Positions 1 to 9,717 are shown, numbered from the stretch's first letter. The stretch is DNA of 64,000 nucleotides from Flavobacterium silvisoli (GCF_004329815.1 NZ_SJPE01000001.1:363733-427732); one strand, 5' to 3'. Notes: a model not told the origin generated them from the letters alone. Numbers and translations: made by a program.

Positions 1-781
1 ACTAATAACATCAAAAACAAAAGCAATTGTACCGGTTCATTATGCTGGTATTGCCTGTGAGATGGATACCATTATGGATCTAGCAAAAAAATATAATCTA
101 TTTGTTATTGAAGATGCCGCTCAGGCAATTGATAGTTATTACGTTGGAAAAGATGGAGTGAAAAAAGCATTGGGTTCTATAGGTCACTTAGCTGCATTTT
201 CTTTTCATGAAACCAAAAATATCATTTCGGGAGAAGGTGGATTATTAGCAGTAAATGATGAACAGTTTATAAAAAGGGCCGAAATCATTTGGGAGAAAGG
301 AACTAATCGGTCTTCATTCTTCAGAGGCGAGGTAGATAAATATGGCTGGGTAGATATAGGGAGTTCATTTTTACCATCAGAAGTTATAGCGGCTTTTTTA
401 TGGGCACAGTTAGAAAATCTTGATAAGATTCAATCTGTAAGAAAACAACATTGGGAAAAATACCAAAATAACCTAAAGACATTCGCTATCGATCATAATG
501 TAGCATTGCCGGTAATTCCTGATTATGCAACTAATAACGCACATATGTTTTATCTGGTTTGCCAAAATATTGAACAACGCACGGCTTTAATTGAAAAACT
601 CAGAAAACAAAATATTCATCCAGTATTTCATTATATAAGTCTTCATTCAAGTCCGTTTTATGAAGGAAAACACGATGGAAGAAATTTATCAGAAACGGAT
701 CGTTTTACAGATTGTCTGGTAAGATTACCACTTTTTTATGAATTGAATGTTGATACAGTACTAAATCAAATGTTATACTAG
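1..781 (+). CDS. sugar 4-aminotransferase, WecE/RffA-like (5'-truncated)
   Basis: The reading frame is open from the window edge (first full codon at base 2) to TAG at 779-781, so the N-terminus is missing and the ATG at 62 is internal. Residues before it (KAIVPVHYAGIACEMD) are typical of DegT/DnrJ/EryC1 aminotransferases of the WecE/RffA type. The PLP lysine lies in SFHETKN followed by SGEGG, and EDAAQ supplies the cofactor-ring aspartate. WecE makes dTDP-4-amino-4,6-dideoxygalactose by transamination; the exact sugar here is inferred. The next gene's ATG follows the stop directly, so the two are probably cotranscribed. Confidence 0.88.
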   Translation, partial: LITSKTKAIVPVHYAGIACEMDTIMDLAKKYNLFVIEDAAQAIDSYYVGKDGVKKALGSIGHLAAFSFHETKNIISGEGGLLAVNDEQFIKRAEIIWEKGTNRSSFFRGEVDKYGWVDIGSSFLPSEVIAAFLWAQLENLDKIQSVRKQHWEKYQNNLKTFAIDHNVALPVIPDYATNNAHMFYLVCQNIEQRTALIEKLRKQNIHPVFHYISLHSSPFYEGKHDGRNLSETDRFTDCLVRLPLFYELNVDTVLNQMLY

Positions 782-1606
782 ATGGATTCAGATTTTCACA
801 ACAACCCTAACTTATACTTCAAAAACGGAATTTATTTTGCAAATGAACAATCTGCTATTTCATATCCGGAAGAAGGAAATCAGCAATGCTTTCAGTTAGA
901 AGATGACAGCTTTTGGTTTAATCACCGAAATGATTGTATTGCCAATCTTGTAGATAAATTTTCTAAAAATGAGTCTTTTTTTGATATCGGAGGCGGAAAT
1001 GGTTTTTTTTCAGCGATGCTTCAAAAGAAAGGTTATAGATGTGTTTTGGTTGAACCCGGAATTGCAGGATGTTTGAATGCAAAAGCACGAGGAGTTCAGG
1101 ATGTCATTTGTTCTACATTATTGGATGCAAAATTTGATGAAAACTCAATCGATAATATTGGGTTGTTTGATGTAGTTGAGCATATTGAGAACGATATCGT
1201 ATTCTTGACGGATAATTACAATTACTTAAAAAAAGGGGGGAAAATTTATATAACTGTTCCGGCTCATCAGTGGTTGTTTTCGGAAGAAGATGTATATGCA
1301 GGTCATTATAGAAGGTATACGCTTAGGCAAATTTCAGACATACTAGAAGGAATAGGATTTAAAGTCAAATACAAAACCTATTTTTTTACGTTTTTGCCAA
1401 TTCCGTTATTTATCCTTAATGCTATTCCATTTCGATTAGGTTTGAAAAAGGTGAAGAAAGAAAATCATTACACAAAAAGGCATTCGCTGGGTGATAATTT
1501 TATATCAAACATCTTGAAAAGTATATTGAATTTTGAAAACAAAAGAATCAAAAACATAAAGACTATAGGGTTTGGTAGCAGTTGTTTAATTGTTGCAGAA
1601 AAGTAA
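782..1606 (+). CDS. class I SAM-dependent methyltransferase
   Basis: A 274-aa protein with a SAM-binding glycine-rich motif (FFDIGGGNGFF, near residues 66-76), an acidic residue ending the next strand (VLVEPG) and a FDVVEHI motif IV near residue 128. It probably methylates a sugar or lipid-linked glycan of the surrounding polysaccharide locus; the substrate is unknown. A hydrophobic stretch around residues 200-215 could dock on the membrane. The ATG follows the upstream stop with no gap. An A7-G6 homopolymer lies in the coding sequence at 1228-1240. Confidence 0.8.
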   Translation: MDSDFHNNPNLYFKNGIYFANEQSAISYPEEGNQQCFQLEDDSFWFNHRNDCIANLVDKFSKNESFFDIGGGNGFFSAMLQKKGYRCVLVEPGIAGCLNAKARGVQDVICSTLLDAKFDENSIDNIGLFDVVEHIENDIVFLTDNYNYLKKGGKIYITVPAHQWLFSEEDVYAGHYRRYTLRQISDILEGIGFKVKYKTYFFTFLPIPLFILNAIPFRLGLKKVKKENHYTKRHSLGDNFISNILKSILNFENKRIKNIKTIGFGSSCLIVAEK

Positions 1607-1611
1607 TACAA

Positions 1612-3477
1612 ATGAATATATCACTAAACATTAATGTCAATAACTCAGAAAAAGTTATCAAATTTAACGGTTTACTTATAGCAATTCTTTTATTGGCAAC
1701 CTTGTTAAGATTTTATAATCTTGGATTTCAGGGTGCTTGGATTGACGAGTTGTTTACCTTAAAACAAGCGGATCCCGACCTGCCTTTCAAGGAATTTAAT
1801 ACGATGAATTTAAATCGAGATGGGATACCACATCTCTATTTTTTAATTGTGAAATTTTTTGGAATTATTTTTGGTCACACACTTTACACAATCCGTCTGG
1901 TTTCAGTCATCTTTGGAGTATTAGGTGTTTGGGGGATGTATTTATTGGGTAGAGAAATTTCAGGAAAAACTCTAGGTTATATAGCTGCTTTGCTGTTGGC
2001 AATCCAGCCATTTCACATTGAATATTCTCAAGAAGGACGATCTTATACCATGTTGGCCTTTTTTGTCATAATGGCCCATTATAGGTTAGTAGTTTTTTTG
2101 AAGAAAGTGAATTTAAAAAATGCAATTTATTTAGGTTTGTGTACGGGGTTGATAACAAACTCACAACCTATAGGAATTGTAAGTGTACTGAGTGTTTTTT
2201 TTGTAGTAGCAATAACGCTGTTGTTTTTAAAAACAAAAAGAGAAAGGATAGAAACAATAAAATATGCTTTTATAGCCGGAATAGTAACGTTATTAGTTTT
2301 TTTGCCAGTATATAAAAAAGTGGTAAATGCTTCTAAAATAACTTCTTTTTGGGTTTTAAAACCTTCGTATGAATATGGAAAACAAGTTTTGACGCAAATA
2401 ACAGGAGGAAATATAATCTTTCTTTATGTTACAATTTTCTCCTTATTAATTGTTTTGCTCGCAGTATTCATAAAGAAGGATAAAGAAGATGAATATTATA
2501 ACAAACCAATATTCAAATCAATTTTTATTTTGGTGTGGATCCTCTTTTATTTTATATTCCTATTAATTAAATCCTTGGGAGAATCTTCTTTATTTCTGCA
2601 TAGGTACTTTATTCCAATAGTTCCGGGGATAGTACTCTCTATTGCCTTTTCGATTTCACTGATTAAAAAGGACATATTAAAAACCGTTTGTACTGTTTTA
2701 CTTTCATCCGTATTTTTATACAACATGATAATTGAGAGAAGTTATTACACAACAAGAGTCAAGTCGCAGTTCAATGACATTTGTTTTCAGATTAAGGAAA
2801 TAAATAAACAAAATGAAACTATTATATCAAGCTGGGGTTGGCTACTTACATTTTATCTTGATAAGGATTTTAAAATCAATAATGTATATGAAAAAACATT
2901 AGACACATATATTAATGATGTAAAAACAAATTCAGTTCCTCAAGAGTCATTTTGGTTTATTGATGGAAATTCTAAGCCATATGCCGTTAGTCCTGAGATA
3001 CAAGAGTTTCTGGATAAAAACTATATGGTAGACAAAACAATTGAGTTACATGATTGTTGGGCGAAACATTTCATCTTAAAAAAGATGGACAATAAAGAAA
3101 AAATGATTCGCTTAAACCAATTCCAAAATGCCAAATTTGACGGAAATGGTAACCTAGCATTTTTTGAGAACTCCAAATCATCATCAGCTCCGGTTTATCT
3201 ATCCAAAGGAAATTATCAGCTAACAATTGCAGGAATAAGTCTTCCGGGAACAAAAATCAAAAATGAAAATGCAAAGATAAATATCTATCTAAATTCAAAA
3301 TTGTTAAAGACCGTTGAGTTGGATGAAAAGGAAACCAAAGAATTTACATTGAATTTTACACAATCTAGAGATGAAAACCTCACAGTGGAAATCGAATTCA
3401 TTAATGATTTTTGGTTAGATGGTTTAGACAGAAATGCCTTAATCTCAAATATTAAATTAAAGAAGATTGATTTTTAA
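1612..3477 (+). CDS. GT39/ArnT-like membrane glycosyltransferase
   Basis: About 621 aa when started at ATG 1612; the frame is open from 1582, but that start would overlap the methyltransferase. The first two thirds are rich in membrane helices. An early loop carries the acidic pair WIDELFTL, typical of GT-C enzymes of the PMT/ArnT superfamily, which transfer sugars from polyprenyl-phosphate donors on the periplasmic face. The last roughly 200 residues are soluble and beta-rich. The role in modifying the locus glycan is inferred from position. Confidence 0.78.
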   Translation: MNISLNINVNNSEKVIKFNGLLIAILLLATLLRFYNLGFQGAWIDELFTLKQADPDLPFKEFNTMNLNRDGIPHLYFLIVKFFGIIFGHTLYTIRLVSVIFGVLGVWGMYLLGREISGKTLGYIAALLLAIQPFHIEYSQEGRSYTMLAFFVIMAHYRLVVFLKKVNLKNAIYLGLCTGLITNSQPIGIVSVLSVFFVVAITLLFLKTKRERIETIKYAFIAGIVTLLVFLPVYKKVVNASKITSFWVLKPSYEYGKQVLTQITGGNIIFLYVTIFSLLIVLLAVFIKKDKEDEYYNKPIFKSIFILVWILFYFIFLLIKSLGESSLFLHRYFIPIVPGIVLSIAFSISLIKKDILKTVCTVLLSSVFLYNMIIERSYYTTRVKSQFNDICFQIKEINKQNETIISSWGWLLTFYLDKDFKINNVYEKTLDTYINDVKTNSVPQESFWFIDGNSKPYAVSPEIQEFLDKNYMVDKTIELHDCWAKHFILKKMDNKEKMIRLNQFQNAKFDGNGNLAFFENSKSSSAPVYLSKGNYQLTIAGISLPGTKIKNENAKINIYLNSKLLKTVELDEKETKEFTLNFTQSRDENLTVEIEFINDFWLDGLDRNALISNIKLKKIDF

Positions 3478-3489
3478 GAAAAACCTAAT

Positions 3490-3497
3490 TACATTTG
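3490..3497 (+). promoter_or_regulatory. -7 element TAcaTTTG
   Basis: Matches the Bacteroidota TAnnTTTG -7 consensus, with a TTG 20 bases upstream (3467-3469). It lies 15 bases before ATG 3513, so the lipoprotein gene may be transcribed separately from the upstream glycosyltransferase. Confidence 0.6.
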
Positions 3498-3512
3498 CAA
3501 AAAAAAAGAAAA

Positions 3513-4058
3513 ATGAGAACTAAATTTTTAATGATTGTATTTGCTGTTAGCTCATTTCTAGTATCTTGTAAAAAAGAAAAAGAAGAAACAGTAATTGAAA
3601 ACAAGAATGTTAATAAATTCTTCAGCGTAGAATTAGAAGCAGCTGCATCCAAAGCCGATAATTTTGCTTTATATTTTTCAGAGGATAATACAGTTGATTT
3701 TAAAGGCACAAATGCGGTTTGGTCTGGTATAAAAGGCGGAAATCAATTTGAAACATTGACTTTTGCTTTGTCTGAAGAAAGAATACCAACACACATAAGA
3801 CTTGATTTTGGATTGAAAGCTGATCAAGATTCGGTAGTCGTAAAAAATGTTAAAGTAAGTTATTATGGAAATGACTATCAGTTTAAAGGTTCTGACTTCT
3901 TTCAATATTTTATCCAAGACAAACAATTCAGCACTAAAATAGATGTTGCTAAAGGGACTATTACATTCCTTAAGAAAGACGGTACTTACAAAACACCGTA
4001 TTACTACCCAACCCAAGCAACGATTGATAACATCAAAAAAATTACTACGGCCAAGTAA
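3513..4058 (+). CDS. hypothetical lipoprotein in polysaccharide locus
   Basis: A 181-aa protein starting at ATG 3513; an upstream TTG at 3495 overlaps the promoter box and is rejected. The N-terminus is a lipoprotein signal with lipobox FLVSC (Cys19), followed by a Lys/Glu-rich tether. The mature part is soluble and mixed in predicted structure, and I do not recognise its family. It has its own -7 promoter element and is followed by a strong terminator, so it is a monocistronic unit inside the polysaccharide cluster. It could be an envelope accessory factor. Confidence 0.65.
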   Translation: MRTKFLMIVFAVSSFLVSCKKEKEETVIENKNVNKFFSVELEAAASKADNFALYFSEDNTVDFKGTNAVWSGIKGGNQFETLTFALSEERIPTHIRLDFGLKADQDSVVVKNVKVSYYGNDYQFKGSDFFQYFIQDKQFSTKIDVAKGTITFLKKDGTYKTPYYYPTQATIDNIKKITTAK

Positions 4059-4086
4059 TAATCATATTAAAAAAGCCGTATTAAAA

Positions 4087-4123
4087 AATCACAAAATATT
4101 TTAAAATGTTTTGTGATTTTTTT
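4087..4123 (+). terminator. intrinsic terminator
   Basis: A perfect 10-bp stem (4087-4096 with 4109-4118) with a 12-base loop, running into a T tract to 4123. It ends the lipoprotein transcript. Confidence 0.8.
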
Positions 4124-4166
4124 GTTCAGCAGATAAGCTAAAACTTCTTTATTGGGGTTTTGTTTT

Positions 4167-4174
4167 TATATTTG
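4167..4174 (+). promoter_or_regulatory. -7 element TAtaTTTG
   Basis: An exact TAnnTTTG match 18 bases before the proposed TTG start of the flippase gene. It argues against the longer frame from 4160, which would begin inside the promoter. Confidence 0.6.
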
Positions 4175-4192
4175 ACAACAAATCTACAGAAT

Positions 4193-5455
4193 TTGAAACA
4201 AAGAATACAAAGTGTTCTCAGAAGTGAGCTCCTTAAGAAATTTTCAATTTACGGTTTTGGTCAAGGCTTTAATCTAATCACGCCGTTGTTGGTTATTCCC
4301 TATATTGTTTCTGTTTGCGGCGAAGAAGGCTACGGAAAGATTGGTGTGGGTATGGCACTGGCTTTTTTTATTATGGTTTTTGTAGACTACGGTTCTGATA
4401 TTTTTGGGGTCAAACAAGTAGCTGTCCATCGCAATGACCGAAATCAACTGCAAAACATTTTTACCACAACCTATACGGCTAAATTGATTTTATTGATTCT
4501 GATGGCTGTAATTTCAGGTTTTTGTTTTTGTTTTATTCCGTATTTCAGCAAGGAAAAAGCACTTTTTTTTATGAGTTTTACTATGGTGGTTGGCCAATTT
4601 GTAAATCCAACCTGGTTTTTACAAGGTGTTGAAAATTTCAAATGGATTACCATCCTCAATGTTCTTTCGAAAATAGTGTATTTAGCAGGTGTTTTTATTT
4701 TTATCCGAAAACCCGAAGATTATGTGTACAGCAATTTGATTTGGGGATTGGGTATGATTTTCGCCAATGGCATTGTTTGGCTTTATATTGTAAAGCATTT
4801 CTCAATATCGTTTCGCCACATAAAATCTGGTGAGGTAAGAAAGCTGCTTAATGAGAATTTTTCTCTTTTTTTCTCTCAGATTTTTGTTTCGCTTCAGATG
4901 TACTCCCCAATAGTTTTGATTAGTTTTTTTGGCGGAAATATTATGGCAGGGCAATATAAAATTGTAGACCAAATCATAGTTATTTTTAAAACTTATATCT
5001 TGTTGTTTTTCAATTTTGTATATCCCAGGATTTGTTATTTATTGGAAACAAGTAAAAAAGAAGCACTACGATTTTGGAAGCGCTATAACGGAATGAACTT
5101 TGCTTTTGTCGTCATATCAATGATTGTTATTGCTCTGTTTTCTTTTCAGTTGGTTTCTTACTTTAATCCAAAGGGAATTGTGGAAATCAGTAATTTATTA
5201 AAAATAGCAGTTTTCATTCCCATTCTTCAAGGAATAACGATTCCGTTAAAACAATTGGTTTTAGGAAGCAACAAACAAAAGGAATATGTAAGAACGACTA
5301 CGACAATCACTTTGATAAGTTTAGCACTTATTATTATCATTACTCCATTTTATCATGTACTGGGAGTGTTATGGGTCTTATTAATAACCGAATTCATAAC
5401 GATGGTAATTTTTTATCTAACGATTAAAAAAGACTTATTTCTTCGCTCAAGTTAA
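4193..5455 (+). CDS. Wzx-type oligosaccharide flippase
   Basis: About 420 aa, dominated by 12 or more predicted membrane helices. The N-terminal pattern (FSIYGFGQGFNLITPLLVIPYI) is typical of the polysaccharide biosynthesis (PST/MATE-like) flippase family, which moves undecaprenyl-linked oligosaccharide across the inner membrane. No ATG lies near the N-terminus. The open frame reaches TTG 4160, but a promoter element at 4167-4174 favours TTG 4193. A polymerase and several transferases follow, consistent with a Wzx/Wzy pathway. Confidence 0.85.
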   Translation: MKQRIQSVLRSELLKKFSIYGFGQGFNLITPLLVIPYIVSVCGEEGYGKIGVGMALAFFIMVFVDYGSDIFGVKQVAVHRNDRNQLQNIFTTTYTAKLILLILMAVISGFCFCFIPYFSKEKALFFMSFTMVVGQFVNPTWFLQGVENFKWITILNVLSKIVYLAGVFIFIRKPEDYVYSNLIWGLGMIFANGIVWLYIVKHFSISFRHIKSGEVRKLLNENFSLFFSQIFVSLQMYSPIVLISFFGGNIMAGQYKIVDQIIVIFKTYILLFFNFVYPRICYLLETSKKEALRFWKRYNGMNFAFVVISMIVIALFSFQLVSYFNPKGIVEISNLLKIAVFIPILQGITIPLKQLVLGSNKQKEYVRTTTTITLISLALIIIITPFYHVLGVLWVLLITEFITMVIFYLTIKKDLFLRSS

Positions 5456-5464
5456 AAACTATTG

Positions 5465-5472
5465 TATTTTTG
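5465..5472 (+). promoter_or_regulatory. -7 element TAttTTTG
   Basis: An exact match to the TAnnTTTG consensus, 26 bases before ATG 5499 of the acyltransferase gene. No clear -33 TTG was found. Confidence 0.45.
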
Positions 5473-5498
5473 GGACTTCTTCTAAAATAACACTTTAA

Positions 5499-6176
5499 AT
5501 GATTAAAGGAATATTCCAAAAAATGCTGGCAAGTTCCGGGAAAAGTTATCAAATAGATGAACGAATCCCAGCAAAACTCATGTATAGTGTCCTTTTCAGC
5601 AGATTAATCATGTTGATAAGAGGTTATTTGAAAACCGGAAGAAAGATTTTTGTGGGAAGCAATACCCGAATTCTAAATTCCAAAAACATTGTTTTTGGAA
5701 AAAGTGTTACCATAGGAAACCATTGCGTTATTGATGGATTTGCTTCTGAAAAAATCGTTCTGGGTGATTGTGTCAAAATAGGATGTTATTCAAAATTACT
5801 TTCGACCAGTCATTTCTCAAAGTTTGGTAAAGGATTAAAAATGGGAAATAATTCAGCTATTGGCGATTTTACCCATTTCGGTGCACCGGGAGGAATTGAA
5901 ATTGGCAATGATGTCATCATGGGGTCATATATTTCGTTTCATTCAGAAAATCATAATTTTAATGATACTACAAAATTAATAAGAGAACAAGGGACTTCTT
6001 CTAAAGGTATAAAACTGGGCAATAACATATGGGTAGGTGCCAAAGTTACATTTTTAGATGGTTGTGAAGTAGGCGACAATTCAGTAGTAGCTGCAGGGGC
6101 TGTGGTAAACGGTGTTTATCCAAATAATTCTATAATTGGTGGAGTACCGGCCAAAGTCATCAAAAAAATTGAATAA
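5499..6176 (+). CDS. hexapeptide-repeat acyltransferase
   Basis: A 225-aa protein. From about residue 45 it carries left-handed beta-helix hexapeptide repeats (IVFGKSVTIGNHCVI, IEIGNDVIMGSYISF, IKLGNNIWVGAKVTF). A His in SYISFHSENHNF is a plausible catalytic base. The C-terminus IIGGVPAKVIKKI is the classic ending of CysE/LacA/WbbJ-type O-acetyltransferases. It probably acetylates a sugar of the locus glycan. The next gene starts directly after its stop. Confidence 0.85.
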   Translation: MIKGIFQKMLASSGKSYQIDERIPAKLMYSVLFSRLIMLIRGYLKTGRKIFVGSNTRILNSKNIVFGKSVTIGNHCVIDGFASEKIVLGDCVKIGCYSKLLSTSHFSKFGKGLKMGNNSAIGDFTHFGAPGGIEIGNDVIMGSYISFHSENHNFNDTTKLIREQGTSSKGIKLGNNIWVGAKVTFLDGCEVGDNSVVAAGAVVNGVYPNNSIIGGVPAKVIKKIE

Positions 6177-7400
6177 ATGAAAATCGCCATTCCTCACAAT
6201 TTTCGTTATCAGTTGTTGTTCTTACTGAGTATAGCTGCTCCGTATCTTGACAATTTTGAACTTACTATTTCAGTATGGTCTTTTGCTTTTTTGGTGAGTG
6301 TTTCTAGGAGTTATTCATTGTCTTTGATTAAATTGATAGTTCCATTTTTAGCTGTATTAACAATTGCAATCTTTGTCAGTTTTTTTTACATAGATTATCA
6401 GAAGTATTTTATAATCAGAGATATAGTCTATCTCTGCAAGCCAATTATAGGTTTTTTACTGGGGTATCAGTTGTGTAAACGGAATTATGAAAACGCGTTC
6501 AGATTAATTGTGAACACAGGAGTTTTTATAGCGGTTTGCCATATTATCATTTTATTTTTTGCCATCATAGTTTTCAAAGCCAGCACGGTTGCTGATATTA
6601 GACTTTATGCAGGTTATTTCAGTGATTATGAAATTTATGTATTTGTAATCATTCTTTTTCACAAAAAATTCCAACTCAATTATTCTCCGAAAAAATTTCT
6701 CATTCTGGCCGTGATTGTTGGTTTCTCTGCACTGATGTATCTGGCACGTACCAACTTTATTCAGTTCATCATATTATTCTTAGCCCTTAAAGGATACTTT
6801 GTTTTGAACAAAAAATCTGTAACGATATTTTTATCCATAATTACCACTTCAGTAATAGGTTATTTTATTGTATTATCGTTGAATCCGAGACGTGATGCCG
6901 AAGGATTTGAGGGTTTTTTGTACAAGATAAAAGTGGCTCCTTTAGAACCGTTTAAAACAAAAATAAATCGAGAAGATTATAAAGATTTTAATGATAATTA
7001 CCGATCATATGAGAATATCATGACTATAAGACAAGTAACAAGAGACGGATGGGTTCCTACTGTTTTCGGAAAAGGAATCGGTTCCCAAATTGACTTGAAA
7101 CAGGAAGTAGGGTTGGGCGATATGAAGCTTCGTTTTATTTCCATTTTACACAACGGTTTCATGATTGTGTTTTTGAAATCCGGATTATTAGGGATATTCA
7201 TTTTTCTGTCAACTATCTTTTACTTTTTTGTTCGAGTGAGGAGCGATAATGAAATAATACATTACATCAACTTACTTTTTATAGGAACAGGTTTTTTTAT
7301 GATTATTTCAAACTGGGTCTTTTTAGGTTTTTATAATTTAACAGAGACCAAAACGATACTGATAGGCTTTTTAATTGCCTACAGAGAAAAATTTAAATAA
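6177..7400 (+). CDS. Wzy-like O-antigen/capsule polymerase
   Basis: A 407-aa integral membrane protein with about 10-12 helices and a large periplasmic loop at roughly residues 235-315. Near the end, the pattern SILHNGFMIVFLKSGLLGIF matches the HN...G region of Wzy/WaaL-type proteins. Wzy polymerises lipid-linked repeat units in the periplasm. Sequence conservation in the family is very low, so the call rests on topology, that motif and context. It abuts the genes on both sides without gaps. Confidence 0.72.
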   Translation: MKIAIPHNFRYQLLFLLSIAAPYLDNFELTISVWSFAFLVSVSRSYSLSLIKLIVPFLAVLTIAIFVSFFYIDYQKYFIIRDIVYLCKPIIGFLLGYQLCKRNYENAFRLIVNTGVFIAVCHIIILFFAIIVFKASTVADIRLYAGYFSDYEIYVFVIILFHKKFQLNYSPKKFLILAVIVGFSALMYLARTNFIQFIILFLALKGYFVLNKKSVTIFLSIITTSVIGYFIVLSLNPRRDAEGFEGFLYKIKVAPLEPFKTKINREDYKDFNDNYRSYENIMTIRQVTRDGWVPTVFGKGIGSQIDLKQEVGLGDMKLRFISILHNGFMIVFLKSGLLGIFIFLSTIFYFFVRVRSDNEIIHYINLLFIGTGFFMIISNWVFLGFYNLTETKTILIGFLIAYREKFK

Positions 7401-8576
7401 ATGAAAAGCAATATTCTTTTTTTACACCAATCGGCAGAACTTTATGGTTCCGATAAAACTATTTTAATGTTCATCTCCAATTTGGATAAGTCCAAATACG
7501 AACCTATTGTAATACTTCCTTTTGAAGGTCCGTTGAAGGATGAATTAGAAAAGAACAATATTAAAGTTATCATTTCACCGGTACTAAAGTTGTATCGAAA
7601 AATGATGACCCCAAAAGGACTGGTAAAGTTTTTCAAAGAATACCGACAGGGATTAAAACAATTGGAAGAACTCCACAAACAATATGATTTTAAGCTAGTT
7701 TATTCGCATACATTAGCCGTTTTGATAGGTATACTTTTTGCCCAAAAAAAGAAGATAAAACATCTTTGGCATGTACAGGAAATACTGGCTAAACCGATCA
7801 TCATTAATAAATTGTTCAAATGGATTCTTGCCTGGAATTCCAACCATAAAGTTATTTATGATTCAGAAGAGACAATGAATTTTTGGATTGAAGGTAATCA
7901 AAAATTAGCCGCAAAATCTGATTTTATATGGAATGGTCTTGATGTAAGCCAAAAACCGCAGTATTCTGAACAGGACATCAATGCGGTCAGAAAAGAATTT
8001 TTGCAGGTCAGTAAAGAACAAATTGTTATTGGACTCGTAGGCAGAATCAATAGTTGGAAAGGACAGCAGTTACTCTTGAAAGCATTTCATCTGATCGCCG
8101 ATAAATTTCCGCAAACTCAATTGGTATTTATAGGTTCAGCACCACCCAATCAGGAATTTTTTGAACTCGATTTGAAAGCAAAAATTAGTGAGTTTCAATT
8201 AAATCAACGTGTGACCATTATTCCGTTTCGTGAAGATATTTGGAAATTTTGGGAAGCTATTGATATTGCTGTGGTTCCGTCAACCGAACCTGAGCCTTTT
8301 GGTATGGTTGCTATTGAAGCTATGTTAGCTAAAAAACCTGTAATTGCCGCCAATCACGGAGGTTTAACAGAGATTGTACTTCCGGAGGAAACAGGACTAT
8401 TATTTGAGCCTCGAAATTCGGAAAAGCTGGCCGAAGCACTTACCATCTTGATAAGTGATGCAGATAAAAGAACCTCTTTTGGCTTAAAAGGCCGTGAACG
8501 TGTACACTTACACTTTTCTTTGGAAAAGCACGTTAGTCAATTTGAAGCGGTTTTTGAAAGCCTTATAGGCAGTTAA
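7401..8576 (+). CDS. GT4-family glycosyltransferase
   Basis: A 391-aa cytosolic GT-B enzyme. The N-terminal half has the LYGSDKTILMF opening seen in GT4 proteins. The C-terminal half has VGLVGRINSWKGQQLLLKAF and the donor-binding E-x7-E motif in EPEPFGMVAIEAM, which binds the nucleotide-sugar. It transfers a sugar to the growing lipid-linked unit; the specific donor cannot be read. It is the last gene of the plus-strand run that starts at the window edge. Confidence 0.88.
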   Translation: MKSNILFLHQSAELYGSDKTILMFISNLDKSKYEPIVILPFEGPLKDELEKNNIKVIISPVLKLYRKMMTPKGLVKFFKEYRQGLKQLEELHKQYDFKLVYSHTLAVLIGILFAQKKKIKHLWHVQEILAKPIIINKLFKWILAWNSNHKVIYDSEETMNFWIEGNQKLAAKSDFIWNGLDVSQKPQYSEQDINAVRKEFLQVSKEQIVIGLVGRINSWKGQQLLLKAFHLIADKFPQTQLVFIGSAPPNQEFFELDLKAKISEFQLNQRVTIIPFREDIWKFWEAIDIAVVPSTEPEPFGMVAIEAMLAKKPVIAANHGGLTEIVLPEETGLLFEPRNSEKLAEALTILISDADKRTSFGLKGRERVHLHFSLEKHVSQFEAVFESLIGS

Positions 8577-8601
8577 CAATTCAAAAAATACTTAAACGAT
8601 A

Positions 8602-9717
8602 TTATGATCGACTGATAATCGCTTTTATTTTTTCGCTGGTGGTTCCGTCTCCGTATGGATTAGAAGCTGTAGCAATTTGAGAATAATAAGACGAGTCTTC
8701 CAACAATTTTTGGGTTTCCAGAATAATTTTGGCTTTATCCGAACCTACCAGTATGGCTGTTCCGGCATCTACGCCCTCCATTCTTTCAGTAACTTCTCTT
8801 AAAACCAAAACGGGTTTGCCTAAACTTGGCGCTTCTTCCTGAATTCCCCCCGAATCAGTGATGATAATATTGCTTTTATCCATCATCCAAATCAGTTCCG
8901 GATAATCCAGAGGGGTAATGAGTTTAATGTTGTTCGCTATCAGTTTCTTTTGGGCAACTTCTTTCACATTTGGATTTAAATGAACCGGATATACAATTTC
9001 AACCAAATCTTTGTAGGCAGCTGCGACCTCCAAGAGAGCATCACAGATTTCTTCAAAAGGCTTTCCGAAATTTTCTCTGCGGTGGCAGGTAACTAAAATT
9101 ATTTTTTTTGAAAAATCGACGAAGTCAAATTTTGAAAGAAGTTCCGTTTCTTTGGCAGCATCAATTTTTTTTAATCCCATTAACAAAGCGTCGATAACGG
9201 TATTGCCAACCACGTAAACGTTGTCGGTTATATTTTCTTTTGCCAAATTTTCCAGAGAGGCTTCTGTAGGACAAAAATGAAAAGAAGCTATACGTGAAGT
9301 CAAAACACGGTTCATTTCTTCGGGAAATGGGGATAGCATATCACCACTTCTCAAACCGGCTTCGATGTGAATAATTTTAATTTTTTGATAAAAAGCAGCT
9401 AATGCACCTGCCAAAACGGTAGTAGTATCGCCTTGTACAAAAACTAAATCAAAGTGCTCTTTTAATAAAATATCCGAAGTTATTTTAGAAATCAAATCAG
9501 CAGTCAATTGATGCAGCGTCTGATTAGGCTTCATTACATTCAAATCATAGTCCACCTGAATTTCAAAAAAAGCCAAAACCTGGTCCAGCATTTCGCGATG
9601 TTGGGCTGTAACCCCCACTTTAACTTCAAAATTTGCATCGGACGAAAAAGCCGTAATCAGAGGAGCCATCTTTATAGCTTCGGGACGAGTTCCAAAAAGA
9701 AAAAGAACTTTTTTCAT
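8602..9717 (-). CDS. wecB: UDP-N-acetylglucosamine 2-epimerase (non-hydrolysing)
   Basis: A 371-aa protein opening with FLFGTRPEAIKMAPL, the canonical WecB signature. It also has GDTTTVLAGALAAF, HIEAGLRSG and DSGGIQEEAPSLGKPVLVLR, which line the UDP site. It converts UDP-GlcNAc to UDP-ManNAc for surface glycans. It is alone on the minus strand between two plus-strand blocks, and a short gene remnant ends 13 bases upstream of its ATG. A second, divergent epimerase lies at 15893-16996. Confidence 0.93.
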   Translation of the reverse strand: MKKVLFLFGTRPEAIKMAPLITAFSSDANFEVKVGVTAQHREMLDQVLAFFEIQVDYDLNVMKPNQTLHQLTADLISKITSDILLKEHFDLVFVQGDTTTVLAGALAAFYQKIKIIHIEAGLRSGDMLSPFPEEMNRVLTSRIASFHFCPTEASLENLAKENITDNVYVVGNTVIDALLMGLKKIDAAKETELLSKFDFVDFSKKIILVTCHRRENFGKPFEEICDALLEVAAAYKDLVEIVYPVHLNPNVKEVAQKKLIANNIKLITPLDYPELIWMMDKSNIIITDSGGIQEEAPSLGKPVLVLREVTERMEGVDAGTAILVGSDKAKIILETQKLLEDSSYYSQIATASNPYGDGTTSEKIKAIISRS

